In this document: piece after piece, positions 16,107-24,902 of the stretch
Numbering within the stretch: the stretch's first letter is position 1
Layout of the letters: each line of letters starts with the position of its first letter
From: Candidatus Freyarchaeota archaeon
GTDB taxonomy: Archaea > Asgardarchaeota > Jordiarchaeia > Jordiarchaeales > Jordiarchaeaceae
NCBI GenBank assembly: GCA_030587365.1
Contig: JAUQZE010000003.1
Span: 124,001 to 188,000 of the forward strand
Length of the DNA: 64,000 nucleotides
Reading direction: 5' to 3'
Translations under genes and position numbers: made by a program
The notes under the pieces: model-generated
The model's database searches: none
Told to the model about the DNA's origin: nothing
The model's input: only the letters and a program-made list of their open reading frames with translations

Positions 16107-17342
16107 ATGAGCAAAGTTAAAGAATCAAGAGGAGATTTGAAAAGAAAGGTTGGAAAAGGAAATTCCGAAATTGAATTTATGGGTTCAGACCAAATTATTT
16201 TGAATGATTTTAAGCACCTGCCCGGGGATCACTGTGTCACTTGTTCGCTTCGAAAAGTGTTTCTTTACTATGGGTTTAATGTTTCAGAGGATATGCTTCT
16301 AGGGTTGGGTTCGGGTCTGGGGCTGATTTATTGGGCTATGAAGAATATGGTCCCGTTTATAGGTGGTCGCGGAAATGGAAAGTTCTACGAGTTTGAGAAA
16401 GCCGTCTGTGACCGTCTCGGTGTAGGAGTAAAATTGTACAAAACTTCGAGTGCAAAAAGAGCCTATGCCGATTTGAAGGAGGTGCTGGGGTCTAGGCAGC
16501 CGGGTTATGTAAGTGTGGATATGCCCTATCTTAAGTATCTGTGCCTACCCGAAGAAGCACACTTTGGAGGACATGTGGTAGACGTTTACGGAATTGATGA
16601 GGTGAACAATACTGTTTATGTTTCTGACCGTTTGAAAAATCCTTCCCACGCGGCTGTTAATGAGCTGGTGGAGGCTCGCGGTTCAAATCATCCTCCGTTC
16701 GCAGCGAATAACAAGATGCTGAGATTCGAGTTTCCTAAAGAGTTGAGAGACCTTAGAGAAGTCTTGCCGGAAGCCATAAGGCAGAACATGTCTGAGATTC
16801 TTAATCCCCCCATCAAAAATCTGGGTATTAAGGCTTATGAGTTAATTCCCCAAAAGCTGAAGGAGTGGCCAAAACTTTACGGTGACTCTGACCTGCTCAT
16901 GACAATGTTCAACTCATATATATACATTGAGAAAGGGGGAACCGGCGGCGGCCTTTTTCGTAGGATGTACAGTCGATTCTTGATGGAAGCGAGTGAAATC
17001 TTGAACCTCTCTGACCTAGCCTCAATCTCGTCTCAGATCGCTGAGGCTGCGGAAAAGTGGACACTTGTTGCAAAAATGTTTCTACCAGACGAGCTGCCAA
17101 ACGCCAGAAAAATTCGGGAAACTATTGATAAAAAGGACGAAATTTTAATGGAAAGCAGGGAAGGATACGTTGAGAAAGCCAAACTTCTCGACAGTGAAGT
17201 TAATAGAGCAGTTAAAGAAGCAATCCCAGAAACACGAGATTTTGCAAGGTTTATCCCCGAAATCAGTAATACTATCACCGAGTGCGGAGAAATAGAGAAA
17301 AAAGCATTCCAAGAACTGCAAAAAATAGTTGAGAACCTTTAG
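16107..17342 (+). CDS. BtrH-like papain-fold acyltransferase/peptidase
   Basis: A 411-residue protein with an N-terminal BtrH-like domain (about residues 35-180) and a helical C-terminal part like DUF4872. BtrH moves an acyl chain from a carrier protein to butirosin and has a papain-like fold. Matching residues here are Cys43 or Cys46 in 'PGDHCVTCSLR', His156 in 'HFGGHVVDVYGID' and Asp174 in 'VSDR'. ATG 16107 is preceded five bases upstream by GGTGAG, which overlaps the end of the PadR gene. No carrier protein or aminoglycoside genes lie nearby, so the acyl donor and acceptor are unknown; a peptidase or amidase role is also possible. Confidence 0.75.
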   Translation: MSKVKESRGDLKRKVGKGNSEIEFMGSDQIILNDFKHLPGDHCVTCSLRKVFLYYGFNVSEDMLLGLGSGLGLIYWAMKNMVPFIGGRGNGKFYEFEKAVCDRLGVGVKLYKTSSAKRAYADLKEVLGSRQPGYVSVDMPYLKYLCLPEEAHFGGHVVDVYGIDEVNNTVYVSDRLKNPSHAAVNELVEARGSNHPPFAANNKMLRFEFPKELRDLREVLPEAIRQNMSEILNPPIKNLGIKAYELIPQKLKEWPKLYGDSDLLMTMFNSYIYIEKGGTGGGLFRRMYSRFLMEASEILNLSDLASISSQIAEAAEKWTLVAKMFLPDELPNARKIRETIDKKDEILMESREGYVEKAKLLDSEVNRAVKEAIPETRDFARFIPEISNTITECGEIEKKAFQELQKIVENL

Positions 17343-17441
17343 CATTTACCTTTTCATTTTTGTATAAGAGAAGAACACGACCGTCGTAAAGATTGAAAAA
17401 GCTAACTGAAATAAAAATGATTTATTATAATGTTTGGTTCC

Positions 17442-18221
17442 TCATTTAGAGAGAGACAAGTTGCCGTGCATTTCCAGAGGGGTGAGCACCTTGAAGACTT
17501 CGGCGTACTTCATACCCTTCTCCTTCCCAAAGCCCTCTGCCACTGATTTTATTAAGCCCTCCCACATTTCAAACGGGCCTAACCCCATTTCAGTCTCTGA
17601 CTGGAACTGGCTTTTGTGTTCTGCTAGGGCCTTGATTTTCAGATCTATGGTTTTTGTTATGTCCACATAGGTGTTGTACTTGGCACTTATCGCGAGGCAT
17701 ACTGTGGAAACCATGTGCGGTTGAAGTCTATCATCCAGATGTTCTCGGTTCACGTTGGTATACCCGCTGAACATAGCCGCCCGACAGGCAACCAGCCCGA
17801 CGTTCACGTGGTCCGGGTGAGCCTCGTACGGTAACCAGGGGTCAAGGGTCATTAAAACGTCAGGCTTTGTTTGGCGAATGGCTCTGATTATTTTGCCCCT
17901 AGCTTCAATTGTGGGTTGGAATTCGCTGTCGGTGTAGCCCAGCCACATCAGGTGTTTAACGCCTAGAATCTTTGCCGCTCTCTCCTCTTCCTCCATACGT
18001 ATCTCGGTTAACTTTTCGGGTGAGAGGTTTGGGTTTGTGGTGGAACGGGAACCGTCTGTTACGGTCAAATAGGTTATCTCACAGCCGGCCTTTGCCAGCT
18101 TGGCAATGGTGCCTCCGGCGAAAAATTCAAAATCGTCCGGGTGAGCCTGCACGCAGAGAGCTCTTTTCGCCTTCTCCAATAGAGGAGCTCTTTCACCTGT
18201 GATTAGTTCACTAATATACAT
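17442..18221 (-). CDS. PIG-L (LmbE-like) family N-deacetylase
   Basis: A 259-residue zinc-dependent deacetylase of the PIG-L family, which removes N-acetyl groups from GlcNAc-type sugars. Metal and catalytic motifs are 'QAHPDDFEFFAGGTIA' (His, catalytic Asp, Asp; about residues 28-43) and 'YEAHPDHVNVG' (His-Pro-Asp-His; about 133-143). The length matches archaeal diacetylchitobiose deacetylases, but the substrate is not proven. It starts at ATG 18221 with GGGGTTG upstream. A decayed copy of its first about 55 codons lies at 20424-20610, showing that this gene belongs to a duplicated block. Confidence 0.85.
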   Translation of the reverse strand: MYISELITGERAPLLEKAKRALCVQAHPDDFEFFAGGTIAKLAKAGCEITYLTVTDGSRSTTNPNLSPEKLTEIRMEEEERAAKILGVKHLMWLGYTDSEFQPTIEARGKIIRAIRQTKPDVLMTLDPWLPYEAHPDHVNVGLVACRAAMFSGYTNVNREHLDDRLQPHMVSTVCLAISAKYNTYVDITKTIDLKIKALAEHKSQFQSETEMGLGPFEMWEGLIKSVAEGFGKEKGMKYAEVFKVLTPLEMHGNLSLSK

Positions 18222-18461
18222 TTGTTCAACCCCACAGATTAACCATTAGAGGTTGACATTTATTAAGGAGTGTAAAACGAAAATATTATCTAGGAGTATG
18301 AATATCAAAACAGACCTCCGATTAATACTCCAGTAAAATTAATTTTTAATGATTGATAGAAAACATATATTATTAATTAATTGCTTCTGCCTTCCGAACG
18401 AAAGATAACGCTTAAGTTTTTGAGGGCTGGCTCTTAATTGTCCTCGGTAGGATGCCTTCCC
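18222..18461. other. intergenic region between PIG-L and the short kinase
   Basis: About 240 bp, very AT-rich in its middle (ATATATTATTAATTAATT near 18365). The part nearest PIG-L (18222-18260) is similar to 20570-20620, consistent with the block duplication. No gene is visible. Confidence 0.45.
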
Positions 18462-19787
18462 CTATTTTTCTAAATTATTCGCCCTTTTAAGCGGTATTTT
18501 GACTGTGAAAGTGGAGCCTCTGCCCACCTTACTCTCAAACTTGATGCTACCGCCGTGGGCCTCAACCAACTGTTTGCAGGCCGGCAATCCGAGCCCCTGT
18601 CCCTTAGATTTGGTGGTGAATAGCGGCTGGAACATCTTGCACAGATTCTCTTCAGGTATGCCTGCGCCCGTGTCCTCTACGCTTATAAGCGCAGCGTCTT
18701 CATTTTTGGACGCTCTTATAGTCAGTCGGCCTCCCTCTGGCATAGCTTGCAAGGCGTTTGTGACCAAGTTGGCCAATACACGTCGCATCATTAACGGATC
18801 AACCATCAGTCGTGGGAAGCCCTGTTCAATTTCAATGGAGACTTTTACTTTTTCGGGGACTGTTATTGCTGAGAGTGTATCGTTTATTAGCTGGCTTAAG
18901 CTGGTTTCAACGAGTTGAGGGATCGGGGGTCTCGCGTAATCTTCGAGATCGGAGACAATTTTGTTCATGTAATCCACTTGCTTCTCGATTGTTTGCAACA
19001 ACTCCTCTAAGCTATATTTCTGCTTTAAATTCTCAGGGGAAAATATGGAATTCAAACTTCTTTTCACTAAATAGAGCGAGCCGACTATGGCTTGCAGCGG
19101 GTTACGAAGGTCATGCCCCACCAAAGCCGCTGTCTCACCGATAGTAGCCAACCGCTCAGCCTCCCTAAGCTTTCCAACCGGGAACCAGGATTTTCCCTTT
19201 CTGACCAGTGTGCTCTGGTGGTTCCTTATGACTTCGACAACATCGTTGCTCGTGCATTTCGCAAGCGAATAAGTGCAAAGAGCGATCATTCGGTGCTCCC
19301 CGATTAATTCATTTATTTTGGCTTCATAGTCAACGAAACTTTTCCAAAAGCTTCTTTCAAGCCAAATAGTGTTTCCCGAAGCACGTAATCCCTCAAAACC
19401 CTGAGCAAGAGCCCTTTTTTCTTTCTCCCCCCATAAATGTAGAACCCTATCCGAATCAAATTTTCCGCCGAGAAGATACCAATCCGTGTAAGGAAGAATC
19501 TCAATCTGTCCCTTCTCCACGTACTGTTCCAAGTCAGGAACTGCTTCCTTGAGTGCTACCCACGCTTCCTCTGTGTCTAAGGGTTGTGAGGTCACCCATA
19601 TACAAAACTCATTGTTTCCTAAGCCCGCAGCAAAGTAGGGAACCAGAATATCGATCAGGTCCTCTTTAGTTTCGTAAAATTGGCAAAAATGTGTTCCCCA
19701 AGGGATGTCGCCAAAAGCTTCAATTCCAGATTTACGCAGTGTAAAATTTTCCATCTCCTTTATCCATTTTCCGTGAACTCTCTCCAT
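18462..19787 (-). CDS. MEDS-domain sensor histidine kinase (short form)
   Basis: A 441-residue cytoplasmic kinase. Residues about 27-195 are a MEDS domain (starts GDIPWGTHFCQFYETKEDLI; ends near 'NHQSTLVRKGKSW'), a sensory domain found in methanogens and methylotrophs. A HisKA domain with phospho-acceptor His225 in 'LVGHDLRNPLQA' follows directly, then an ATPase domain with 'NLVTNALQAMPEGG' (N box), 'DTGAGIPEE' (G1) and 'GQGLGLPACKQLVEAHGG' (G2). It is nearly the same as the two ends of the 880-residue kinase at 20751-23393, but the PAS region is missing at the junction 'SWFPVGKLREAERL'. An internal deletion after duplication explains this. All catalytic boxes are intact. Confidence 0.9.
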   Translation of the reverse strand: MERVHGKWIKEMENFTLRKSGIEAFGDIPWGTHFCQFYETKEDLIDILVPYFAAGLGNNEFCIWVTSQPLDTEEAWVALKEAVPDLEQYVEKGQIEILPYTDWYLLGGKFDSDRVLHLWGEKEKRALAQGFEGLRASGNTIWLERSFWKSFVDYEAKINELIGEHRMIALCTYSLAKCTSNDVVEVIRNHQSTLVRKGKSWFPVGKLREAERLATIGETAALVGHDLRNPLQAIVGSLYLVKRSLNSIFSPENLKQKYSLEELLQTIEKQVDYMNKIVSDLEDYARPPIPQLVETSLSQLINDTLSAITVPEKVKVSIEIEQGFPRLMVDPLMMRRVLANLVTNALQAMPEGGRLTIRASKNEDAALISVEDTGAGIPEENLCKMFQPLFTTKSKGQGLGLPACKQLVEAHGGSIKFESKVGRGSTFTVKIPLKRANNLEK

Positions 19788-19860
19788 CGAACTTCAGGAA
19801 AAATAGGCCTCTAGGCCAAATCCTGACTATACCAAGACTGTTTTGGGTGTGTGTTTAATG

Positions 19861-20280
19861 GAGCTTCACAGATCGTGCGAGGGAGAGGGGGTGGGTGGTC
19901 AGTAATAACCATAATATTATTGAGTCTGTGAAGCTCTTTCATTCACACGTTTTAACCTGCCCGTTGAATCATGAATTACTAACTCCAGTGAAAACTTCGA
20001 TTGAAGCGTGTGCTTACCAAGGAGGACCTCTCCTCCTCCCAGCAGCTTAGAGGTCCTCCTTTGAAGCACCTTTGGGAGCCCTGCAATTTCCTCCGCCATT
20101 CCATTCCGCTAGGATTAGTGTAACTCTGTTGTTTATTTTATGGTTGGGTGAAGGTGTTTTCTTCTTTGTATTTATTTCCAATAACTATTTAATAAGTTTG
20201 TCTATTATAATTCATCATTATTTTAATAAATTTCATTATAAATTATTTGATTTAACTGAAATTACGCAATATTCTTATAA
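19861..20280 (+). repeat. structured duplicated non-coding element, copy 1
   Basis: This segment repeats at 24903-25361. It holds a 12-bp stem GAGCTTCACAGA (19861-19872) / TCTGTGAAGCTC (19925-19936), then a hairpin GGAGGACCTCT (20021-20031) / AGAGGTCCTCC (20049-20059), inside an outer GTGCTT/AAGCAC pair (20010-20015, 20064-20069). The loop carries CCTCC-CCAGCAGC in both copies. An AT-rich tail with ATTACGCAAT (near 20262) matches the promoter region before the Lrp gene in copy 2. It is non-coding and may be an RNA or a regulatory leader; transcription is not shown. Confidence 0.7.
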
Positions 20281-20299
20281 CCAATAAAAAGAAAATCCA

Positions 20300-20400
20300 T
20301 AACTGGTAAAAAGGGCAGAGCCGGTTCTTGGGCTGGATGGAGGACCACGAAAGATCCTTGCTTCTGAGCGTAACTTTTCCAGGGAAAGACTGGGATTTAT
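20300..20400 (+). pseudogene. decayed 5' end of a second Lrp-like regulator gene
   Basis: Right after repeat copy 1, 'TGGTAAAAAGGGCAGAGC' lines up with 'TGGTGAAAATGGCAGAGC' at the start of the intact Lrp gene (25383), with ATG changed to AGG. Similarity continues to the shared CTTCTGAGCG (20375-20384 here, 25443-25452 there) and then fades. The start codon and frame are lost. Confidence 0.65.
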
Positions 20401-20423
20401 TGGGGAACGGAGCCATGTATTAC

Positions 20424-20610
20424 CATAATAGGTTACCCAACAACCATTCTTCGCCACATTTGCAGTGACGCCTCTGGCGAAAAATTGAGTCTTCTGGATA
20501 TGCTTGCACCCACATAACTTTTTTCGCTTCCCCTAGTAAAGTAGTCCTGTTGCTATGATTAGTTCACTAGTATATACTTAGTTAACTTTGCTGGTTTACT
20601 ATAAAAGGTT
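20424..20610 (-). pseudogene. decayed 5' end of a second PIG-L deacetylase gene
   Basis: The strand matches the first about 55 codons of the intact PIG-L gene. 'AATAGGTTA' through 'GCCTCTGGCGAAAAATT' at 20424-20490 parallels 18066-18130, and 'TGATTAGTTCACTAGTATA' at 20558-20576 parallels the start region at 18199-18217. Substitutions and indels destroy the frame. It abuts the Lrp remnant, so the junction of the two duplicated units is close to 20405-20424. Confidence 0.7.
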
Positions 20611-20686
20611 GATGTCATTAGTGAATGAAGCACAAAAAATTATCGTCTTCCCCTTGTGGTACTCTTCTTTAAACGTTTGTTGATTC

Positions 20687-20746
20687 TTACTTTTTTAGAC
20701 TTAATATGATCTGGTCGTCGTCCAAGATCAGTACACTTTTCTTATT
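20687..20746 (-). pseudogene. response-regulator N-terminus remnant
   Basis: Five bases after the stop of the 880-residue kinase, the same strand reads NKKSVLILDDDQIILSLKK and then a stop. This is the first strand and the acidic pocket of a receiver domain. The remaining about 100 residues are absent. It suggests that the kinase once had a co-directional receiver gene, now lost, while another receiver lies upstream at 23858. Confidence 0.55.
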
Positions 20747-20750
20747 AACC

Positions 20751-23393
20751 CTAATTCACCATATTTTTAATTGGTATTTTGACTGTGAAGGTTGAGCCTC
20801 TGCCCACCTTACTCTCAACCGTGATGCTGCCGCCGTGGGCTTCCACCAGCCGCTTGCAGACGGCTAATCCGAGCCCCTGTCCCTTGGACTTGGTGGTGAA
20901 TAGTGGCTCGAAAAGCTTGGAGAGATTCTCTTCCGGTATGCCTACCCCTGTATCCTCTACGTTTATAAGCGCAGCGTCTGCCCTTTTTGACCCTCTTATC
21001 GTCAATTGGCCTCCGCTTGGCATAGCTTGCAGGGCGTTCGTTATTAAGTTGACTAATACACGCCGCATCATCGCCTGGTCAACCATCAGTCGTGGGAAGC
21101 GCTCCCCGATCTCGATGGAAACTTTGACTTTTTCGGGAATTGTTATTGTTGAGAGTGTGTCGATGATTAGCTGTCGTAAGCTGGTTTCAACGAGTTGAGC
21201 AGTTAGGGGTCTCGCGTAATCTTCGAGATCGGAAACAATTTTGTTCATGTAATCCACTTGCTTCTCGATTGTTTGCAACAGCTCTTCCAAGTCATTTTTC
21301 TGTTTTCTATGCGCGGGGGAGGATAAAGGTTTCAACTTTCCATTTGCTAAATAGAGTGAGCCGATTATAGCCTGTAGCGGGTTGCGGAGGTCGTGCCCCA
21401 CCATAGCCGCTGTCTCACCGATAGTGGCCAACCTCTCAGCCTCCCTGAGCTTCCTAGTCCTTTCTTCAACTAACTCCTCCAATTGCTCTGAATAACGTCT
21501 AAGCTCCTCTTCTATCCGCTTACGCTCTGTGATGTCGAGGATAGAAACGAATACTTTAGACCATTTTTCCTCGTGGCCCGGGGCCACTGACAATCTTAAA
21601 CTAACATAGATTTTTTTACCAGTTAACGATTTATTAGTGGCTTCACTTTCAAACATGGTTTTGCCTTCAGCGAGGGTGATGAGTTCTTCTTTGAACGTAT
21701 CATATGATTCTTTGTCGAAAAGTTGGCTTAGACCACTCAGAAGTTCTTCCTTATTTCTAGCCTGGTACAACTCTAAGGTAGCCTTATTCACGTCAACGAT
21801 CTTTGCCATTGATGCGCATTGGGCAATAGCGCTTGGGTGATTCTCAAAATACGTTCTAAAGTCTTTGACCCCTGAATCTCTTAAACCATCAATGTAGGTC
21901 TTAACGTTGGAGAAGTCTTCCTCCCAGAGAGAAATTGGAGAGTCCTCAAAAAGACCGCGATACCGTTCCTCACTCTCTTGCAGTGCCTCCTCCATTCTCT
22001 TACGCTCGGTGATGTCTCGGGCGATGCTGAGGATGGCTGGTTTTCCTTCGTACTCAATGAGACGACTGCTCACCTCGGTGGGTATGCGGATACCGTCGCA
22101 GCCATCTCGCCGCACATGAGCCGTCTCGAAAATGATTTGACCCTTCTGGCGTAACGCCTCAATCCGCTCAGGTACCTTGGCTGCATATTCTGGAGCGTCT
22201 ATGTCCATTGGACTCATCTGCATTAATTCTTCTCGGCTGTAGCCGAAGCGTTCACAGGCTACACTGTTTACCTCTAGTATTTTACCTTCCAAGTCATGGA
22301 TGACGATGGCGTCACCAGTGTTGTTGAACAATTCCTTATAACGCTTTTCCGAATTCGCCAGTTCCTCTTCCATCCGCCTGCGTTCTGTGATGTCTATGAC
22401 TGCAGCAAGCGCTCCGGCATAATTTCCGTTTTCATCGATGATTGGCGATGTAGCTAAGCGTGTGTAAATCCTTGTTCCGTCTTTACGAATAAATTCGAAG
22501 TCGTGATCCTCCCTGATTCCCTGTCTGCGGCGTTCTAAATTGTATTTAGCAACCTTCTCACCTTTTTCATCCATGAATGAAAATAAATGCTTACCAAGCA
22601 TCTCATCTAAGCTGTATCCCAAGATCTCCGCCATACGCTTGTTTACGAAGGCGGTTTTATCCTCTTCGTCTATGACCCAAATGCCTTCATTCAAATTTTC
22701 TACTAGTTGGCGGTATTTCTCTTCGCTTCTCTTTAACTTTGTCTGGCTCTCTGCAACCTTCTCATCTGCCAATTTACGCTTCCAGACGTCTTCAACCAAG
22801 AACCAGGATTTTCCCTTTCTGACCAGTGTGCTCTGGTGGTTTCTTATGACTTCGATGACATCGTTGCTCGTGCATTTCGCAAGCGAATAAGTGCAAAGAG
22901 CGATCATTCGGTGCTCCCCGATTAATTCATTTATTTTGGCTTCATAGTCAACGAAACTTTTCCAGAGGTTCCTTTCAAGCCAAATAGTGTTTCCCGAAGC
23001 GCGTAATCCCTCAAAACGCTGGGCGAGAGCTCTTTGTTCTTTCTCCACCCATCCGTTTAGAACTCTATCCGCATCAAATTTTCCGTCGAGAAGATACCAA
23101 TCGGTGTAAGGGAGAATCTCAATCTGTCCCTTCTCCACGTACTGTTCCAAGTCAGGAACTGCTTCCTTGAGTGATGCCCAAGCTTCCTCCACGTTTAAGG
23201 GTTGTGAGGTCACCCATATACAAAACTCATTGTTTCTTAAGCCCGCAGCAAAGTAGGGAACCAGAATATCGATCAGGTCTTCCTTAGTTTCGTAGAATTG
23301 GCAGAGATGTGTTCCCCAAGGGATGTCACCAAGCGCCTCAATCCCAGATTTACGCAGTGCAGCTGTTTCCATCGCATCTATCAATTTTCCCAT
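20751..23393 (-). CDS. MEDS-PAS-PAS-PAS sensor histidine kinase
   Basis: An 880-residue soluble kinase. A MEDS domain (about residues 20-190) is followed by three PAS domains: about 228-345 ('RQLVENLNEGIWVIDEEDKT'), 350-468 ('YKELFNNTGDAIVIHDLEGK', with 'RDITERKRMEEAL') and 472-620, the last more divergent. After a coiled coil come HisKA (about His665 in 'MVGHDLRNPLQA') and the ATPase domain with 'NLITNALQAMPSGG', 'DTGVGIPEE' and 'GQGLGLAVCKRLVEAHGG'. It probably signals to the divergent receiver protein at 23858. It is the long paralogue of the kinase at 18462 and most likely resembles the ancestral form. Several PAS domains suggest redox or small-ligand sensing, but no cofactor residue is certain. 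Confidence 0.92.
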   Translation of the reverse strand: MGKLIDAMETAALRKSGIEALGDIPWGTHLCQFYETKEDLIDILVPYFAAGLRNNEFCIWVTSQPLNVEEAWASLKEAVPDLEQYVEKGQIEILPYTDWYLLDGKFDADRVLNGWVEKEQRALAQRFEGLRASGNTIWLERNLWKSFVDYEAKINELIGEHRMIALCTYSLAKCTSNDVIEVIRNHQSTLVRKGKSWFLVEDVWKRKLADEKVAESQTKLKRSEEKYRQLVENLNEGIWVIDEEDKTAFVNKRMAEILGYSLDEMLGKHLFSFMDEKGEKVAKYNLERRRQGIREDHDFEFIRKDGTRIYTRLATSPIIDENGNYAGALAAVIDITERRRMEEELANSEKRYKELFNNTGDAIVIHDLEGKILEVNSVACERFGYSREELMQMSPMDIDAPEYAAKVPERIEALRQKGQIIFETAHVRRDGCDGIRIPTEVSSRLIEYEGKPAILSIARDITERKRMEEALQESEERYRGLFEDSPISLWEEDFSNVKTYIDGLRDSGVKDFRTYFENHPSAIAQCASMAKIVDVNKATLELYQARNKEELLSGLSQLFDKESYDTFKEELITLAEGKTMFESEATNKSLTGKKIYVSLRLSVAPGHEEKWSKVFVSILDITERKRIEEELRRYSEQLEELVEERTRKLREAERLATIGETAAMVGHDLRNPLQAIIGSLYLANGKLKPLSSPAHRKQKNDLEELLQTIEKQVDYMNKIVSDLEDYARPLTAQLVETSLRQLIIDTLSTITIPEKVKVSIEIGERFPRLMVDQAMMRRVLVNLITNALQAMPSGGQLTIRGSKRADAALINVEDTGVGIPEENLSKLFEPLFTTKSKGQGLGLAVCKRLVEAHGGSITVESKVGRGSTFTVKIPIKNMVN

Positions 23394-23857
23394 AGTTAAC
23401 TCTCCACTGTATCATCCTACAAATTTTTCCTTTGACATTTGGATATGTTTGTGAACCTGTTTAAGATTCAAAGTATATCCCGAGGGGAGCTTGTAGTATT
23501 TTTATGGTATAATCTAATGATCTATTTCCTAACTTTTACCGCTTATTTTACATTGTAATTACTTTTTTTATGCTGTTCTAAATAATTTTTCATAGGAGAA
23601 TCGCAAGAAAATTTTAGTGAAAAGCTTTCCGCACTTACTAAAAGTTGATTAGGAAGATTGTAAATTATATAGATTAGGGAGCCATAAATGTTTCTGAAGA
23701 AAAAACTTTGGATTATACACATATAGGGCGGTTTGATGATTCAGAAACAATAGATGATGTTCTAGCGCAGATTCTCGGAAAGCTCATAAAAGACTATTAT
23801 TCAATCTTTCACGATAATGCTTCTAATCAAAACCCAAAATTAAGGGTGAGAAAAAGT
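23394..23857. other. divergent intergenic region with short coding-like fragments
   Basis: It separates the kinase (minus) and receiver (plus) genes. Plus-strand scraps read 'ESQENFSEKLSALTKS' (near 23604-23650) and a 50-codon frame in phase with the receiver gene from TTG 23708 ('LDYTHIGRFDDSETIDDVLA'). The first resembles the lead-in of sensor GAF domains. They may be remnants of a lost sensor gene or an N-terminal extension of the receiver protein. Confidence 0.4.
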
Positions 23858-24220
23858 ATGAGTGAGCCTGTCAGGATTCTTGTTATCGACGATGATGAAA
23901 GCGTGAGGAAAATCTTAACAACTATACTCAAAGAAGAAGGATACGTTGTTGACACGGCGGAAACTGGAAAAGAAGCAATCAAAAAGAATGAAACCAATTC
24001 CTACAACCTTGCACTAATAGACGTTCGACTTCCAGATATGGATGGAACAAAACTCTTGACTGCGATGCAGAAAACTAATCCAAAAATGGTCAAAATTATG
24101 GTCACCGGCTATCCCTCAATGCGAAGTGCCATCGAAGCCGTAAATAAGGGTGCCGACGGTTACATACTTAAACCCATAAAAATTGAAAACCTTCTAAAAA
24201 CTATCAGAGAACACTTGTAA
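23858..24220 (+). CDS. single-domain response regulator
   Basis: A 120-residue stand-alone receiver domain with all functional residues: acidic pocket D11-D13 in 'ILVIDDDESVRK', phospho-acceptor Asp55 in 'LALIDVRLPDMDG', Thr83 in 'MVTGYPS' and Lys105 in 'YILKPIK'. There is no output domain, so it would act by protein contact, like CheY, or in a phosphorelay. ATG 23858 is supported by GGGTGAG seven bases upstream; the frame stays open to TTG 23708. It is divergent from the MEDS-PAS kinase, its likely donor. Confidence 0.9.
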   Translation: MSEPVRILVIDDDESVRKILTTILKEEGYVVDTAETGKEAIKKNETNSYNLALIDVRLPDMDGTKLLTAMQKTNPKMVKIMVTGYPSMRSAIEAVNKGADGYILKPIKIENLLKTIREHL

Positions 24221-24307
24221 AAGCAACAAGATGTAAAAATACAAGCGGCGAAAAAGCCAGAGTGGGCAGGTGTCTCCTCAACTTAATAGACGAAACGCAG
24301 AAATGTC

Positions 24308-24517
24308 TCATAGACTACTGCCTGCGCTTGATTTGCGAAACCGCTTTTCACTGATTGGTTCTGTTTCTAAGAGTTTCGTGCTGAAGCTGCAATCTGTTTG
24401 TATTCCTCTAAATGGGTTGTAAACAATCTTTTTTTCGGTTTCTGAAAGCTCACACACGAAGGCGCAGTATCCTCCATCAACCTTCCTTTTTAAAAGCTGA
24501 CAATAGACTTCTGGCAT
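24308..24517 (-). CDS. small Cys-containing protein, unrecognised
   Basis: A 69-residue frame beginning MPEVYCQLLKRKVDGGYCAF with four cysteines in the N-terminal half and a basic, Ser-rich end. The spacing does not fit a standard zinc ribbon. There is no strong ribosome site. It may be a real small protein or the remnant of a longer one. Confidence 0.4.
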   Translation of the reverse strand: MPEVYCQLLKRKVDGGYCAFVCELSETEKKIVYNPFRGIQTDCSFSTKLLETEPISEKRFRKSSAGSSL

Positions 24518-24562
24518 TTATTCTCACCAAATCCTTCTCGTATCTCCAACTATTTCCTTTTA

Positions 24563-24721
24563 TTATGTGCTGCAGCTCCAACCGTTTCCTTTCATTAAGT
24601 GTTTTATAGTTTCGTCAATGGTTTTTAAACCGAGTTCGTTTTTGAGTTTGTTCAAAATCCTCCAAGTATCAAAATCTACTACCAATGTAGCTTTTTCTCT
24701 TATAGTGACAGTTTTAGACAT
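24563..24721 (-). CDS. small RHH antitoxin-like protein
   Basis: A 52-residue protein with a strong ribosome site (GGAGGAAAGCGG) before ATG 24721. It begins MSKTVTIREKATLVVDFDTW and continues into two amphipathic helices (RILNKLKNELG, TIDETIKHLMKG), the fold of VapB-type ribbon-helix-helix antitoxins. No toxin gene follows. A Lys-rich frame ending 'LFKKETIKAFERLIKK' just upstream (about 24740-24830) may be the end of another small lost gene. Confidence 0.55.
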   Translation of the reverse strand: MSKTVTIREKATLVVDFDTWRILNKLKNELGLKTIDETIKHLMKGNGWSCST

Positions 24722-24902
24722 CCGCTTTCCTCCTTCATTTTTTAATCAACCTTTCAAACGCTTTAATAGTCTCTTTCTTAAAAAGGCTCATACTCCAATT
24801 CATATTTTGGTTCAATTTTGTATTCATATTCTTAGCAATCTCTGCTAAACTCTATGCAGCTTATTATATCCGAGTCTTCTAATCACCCTGTTTAGGGCGC
24901 GT

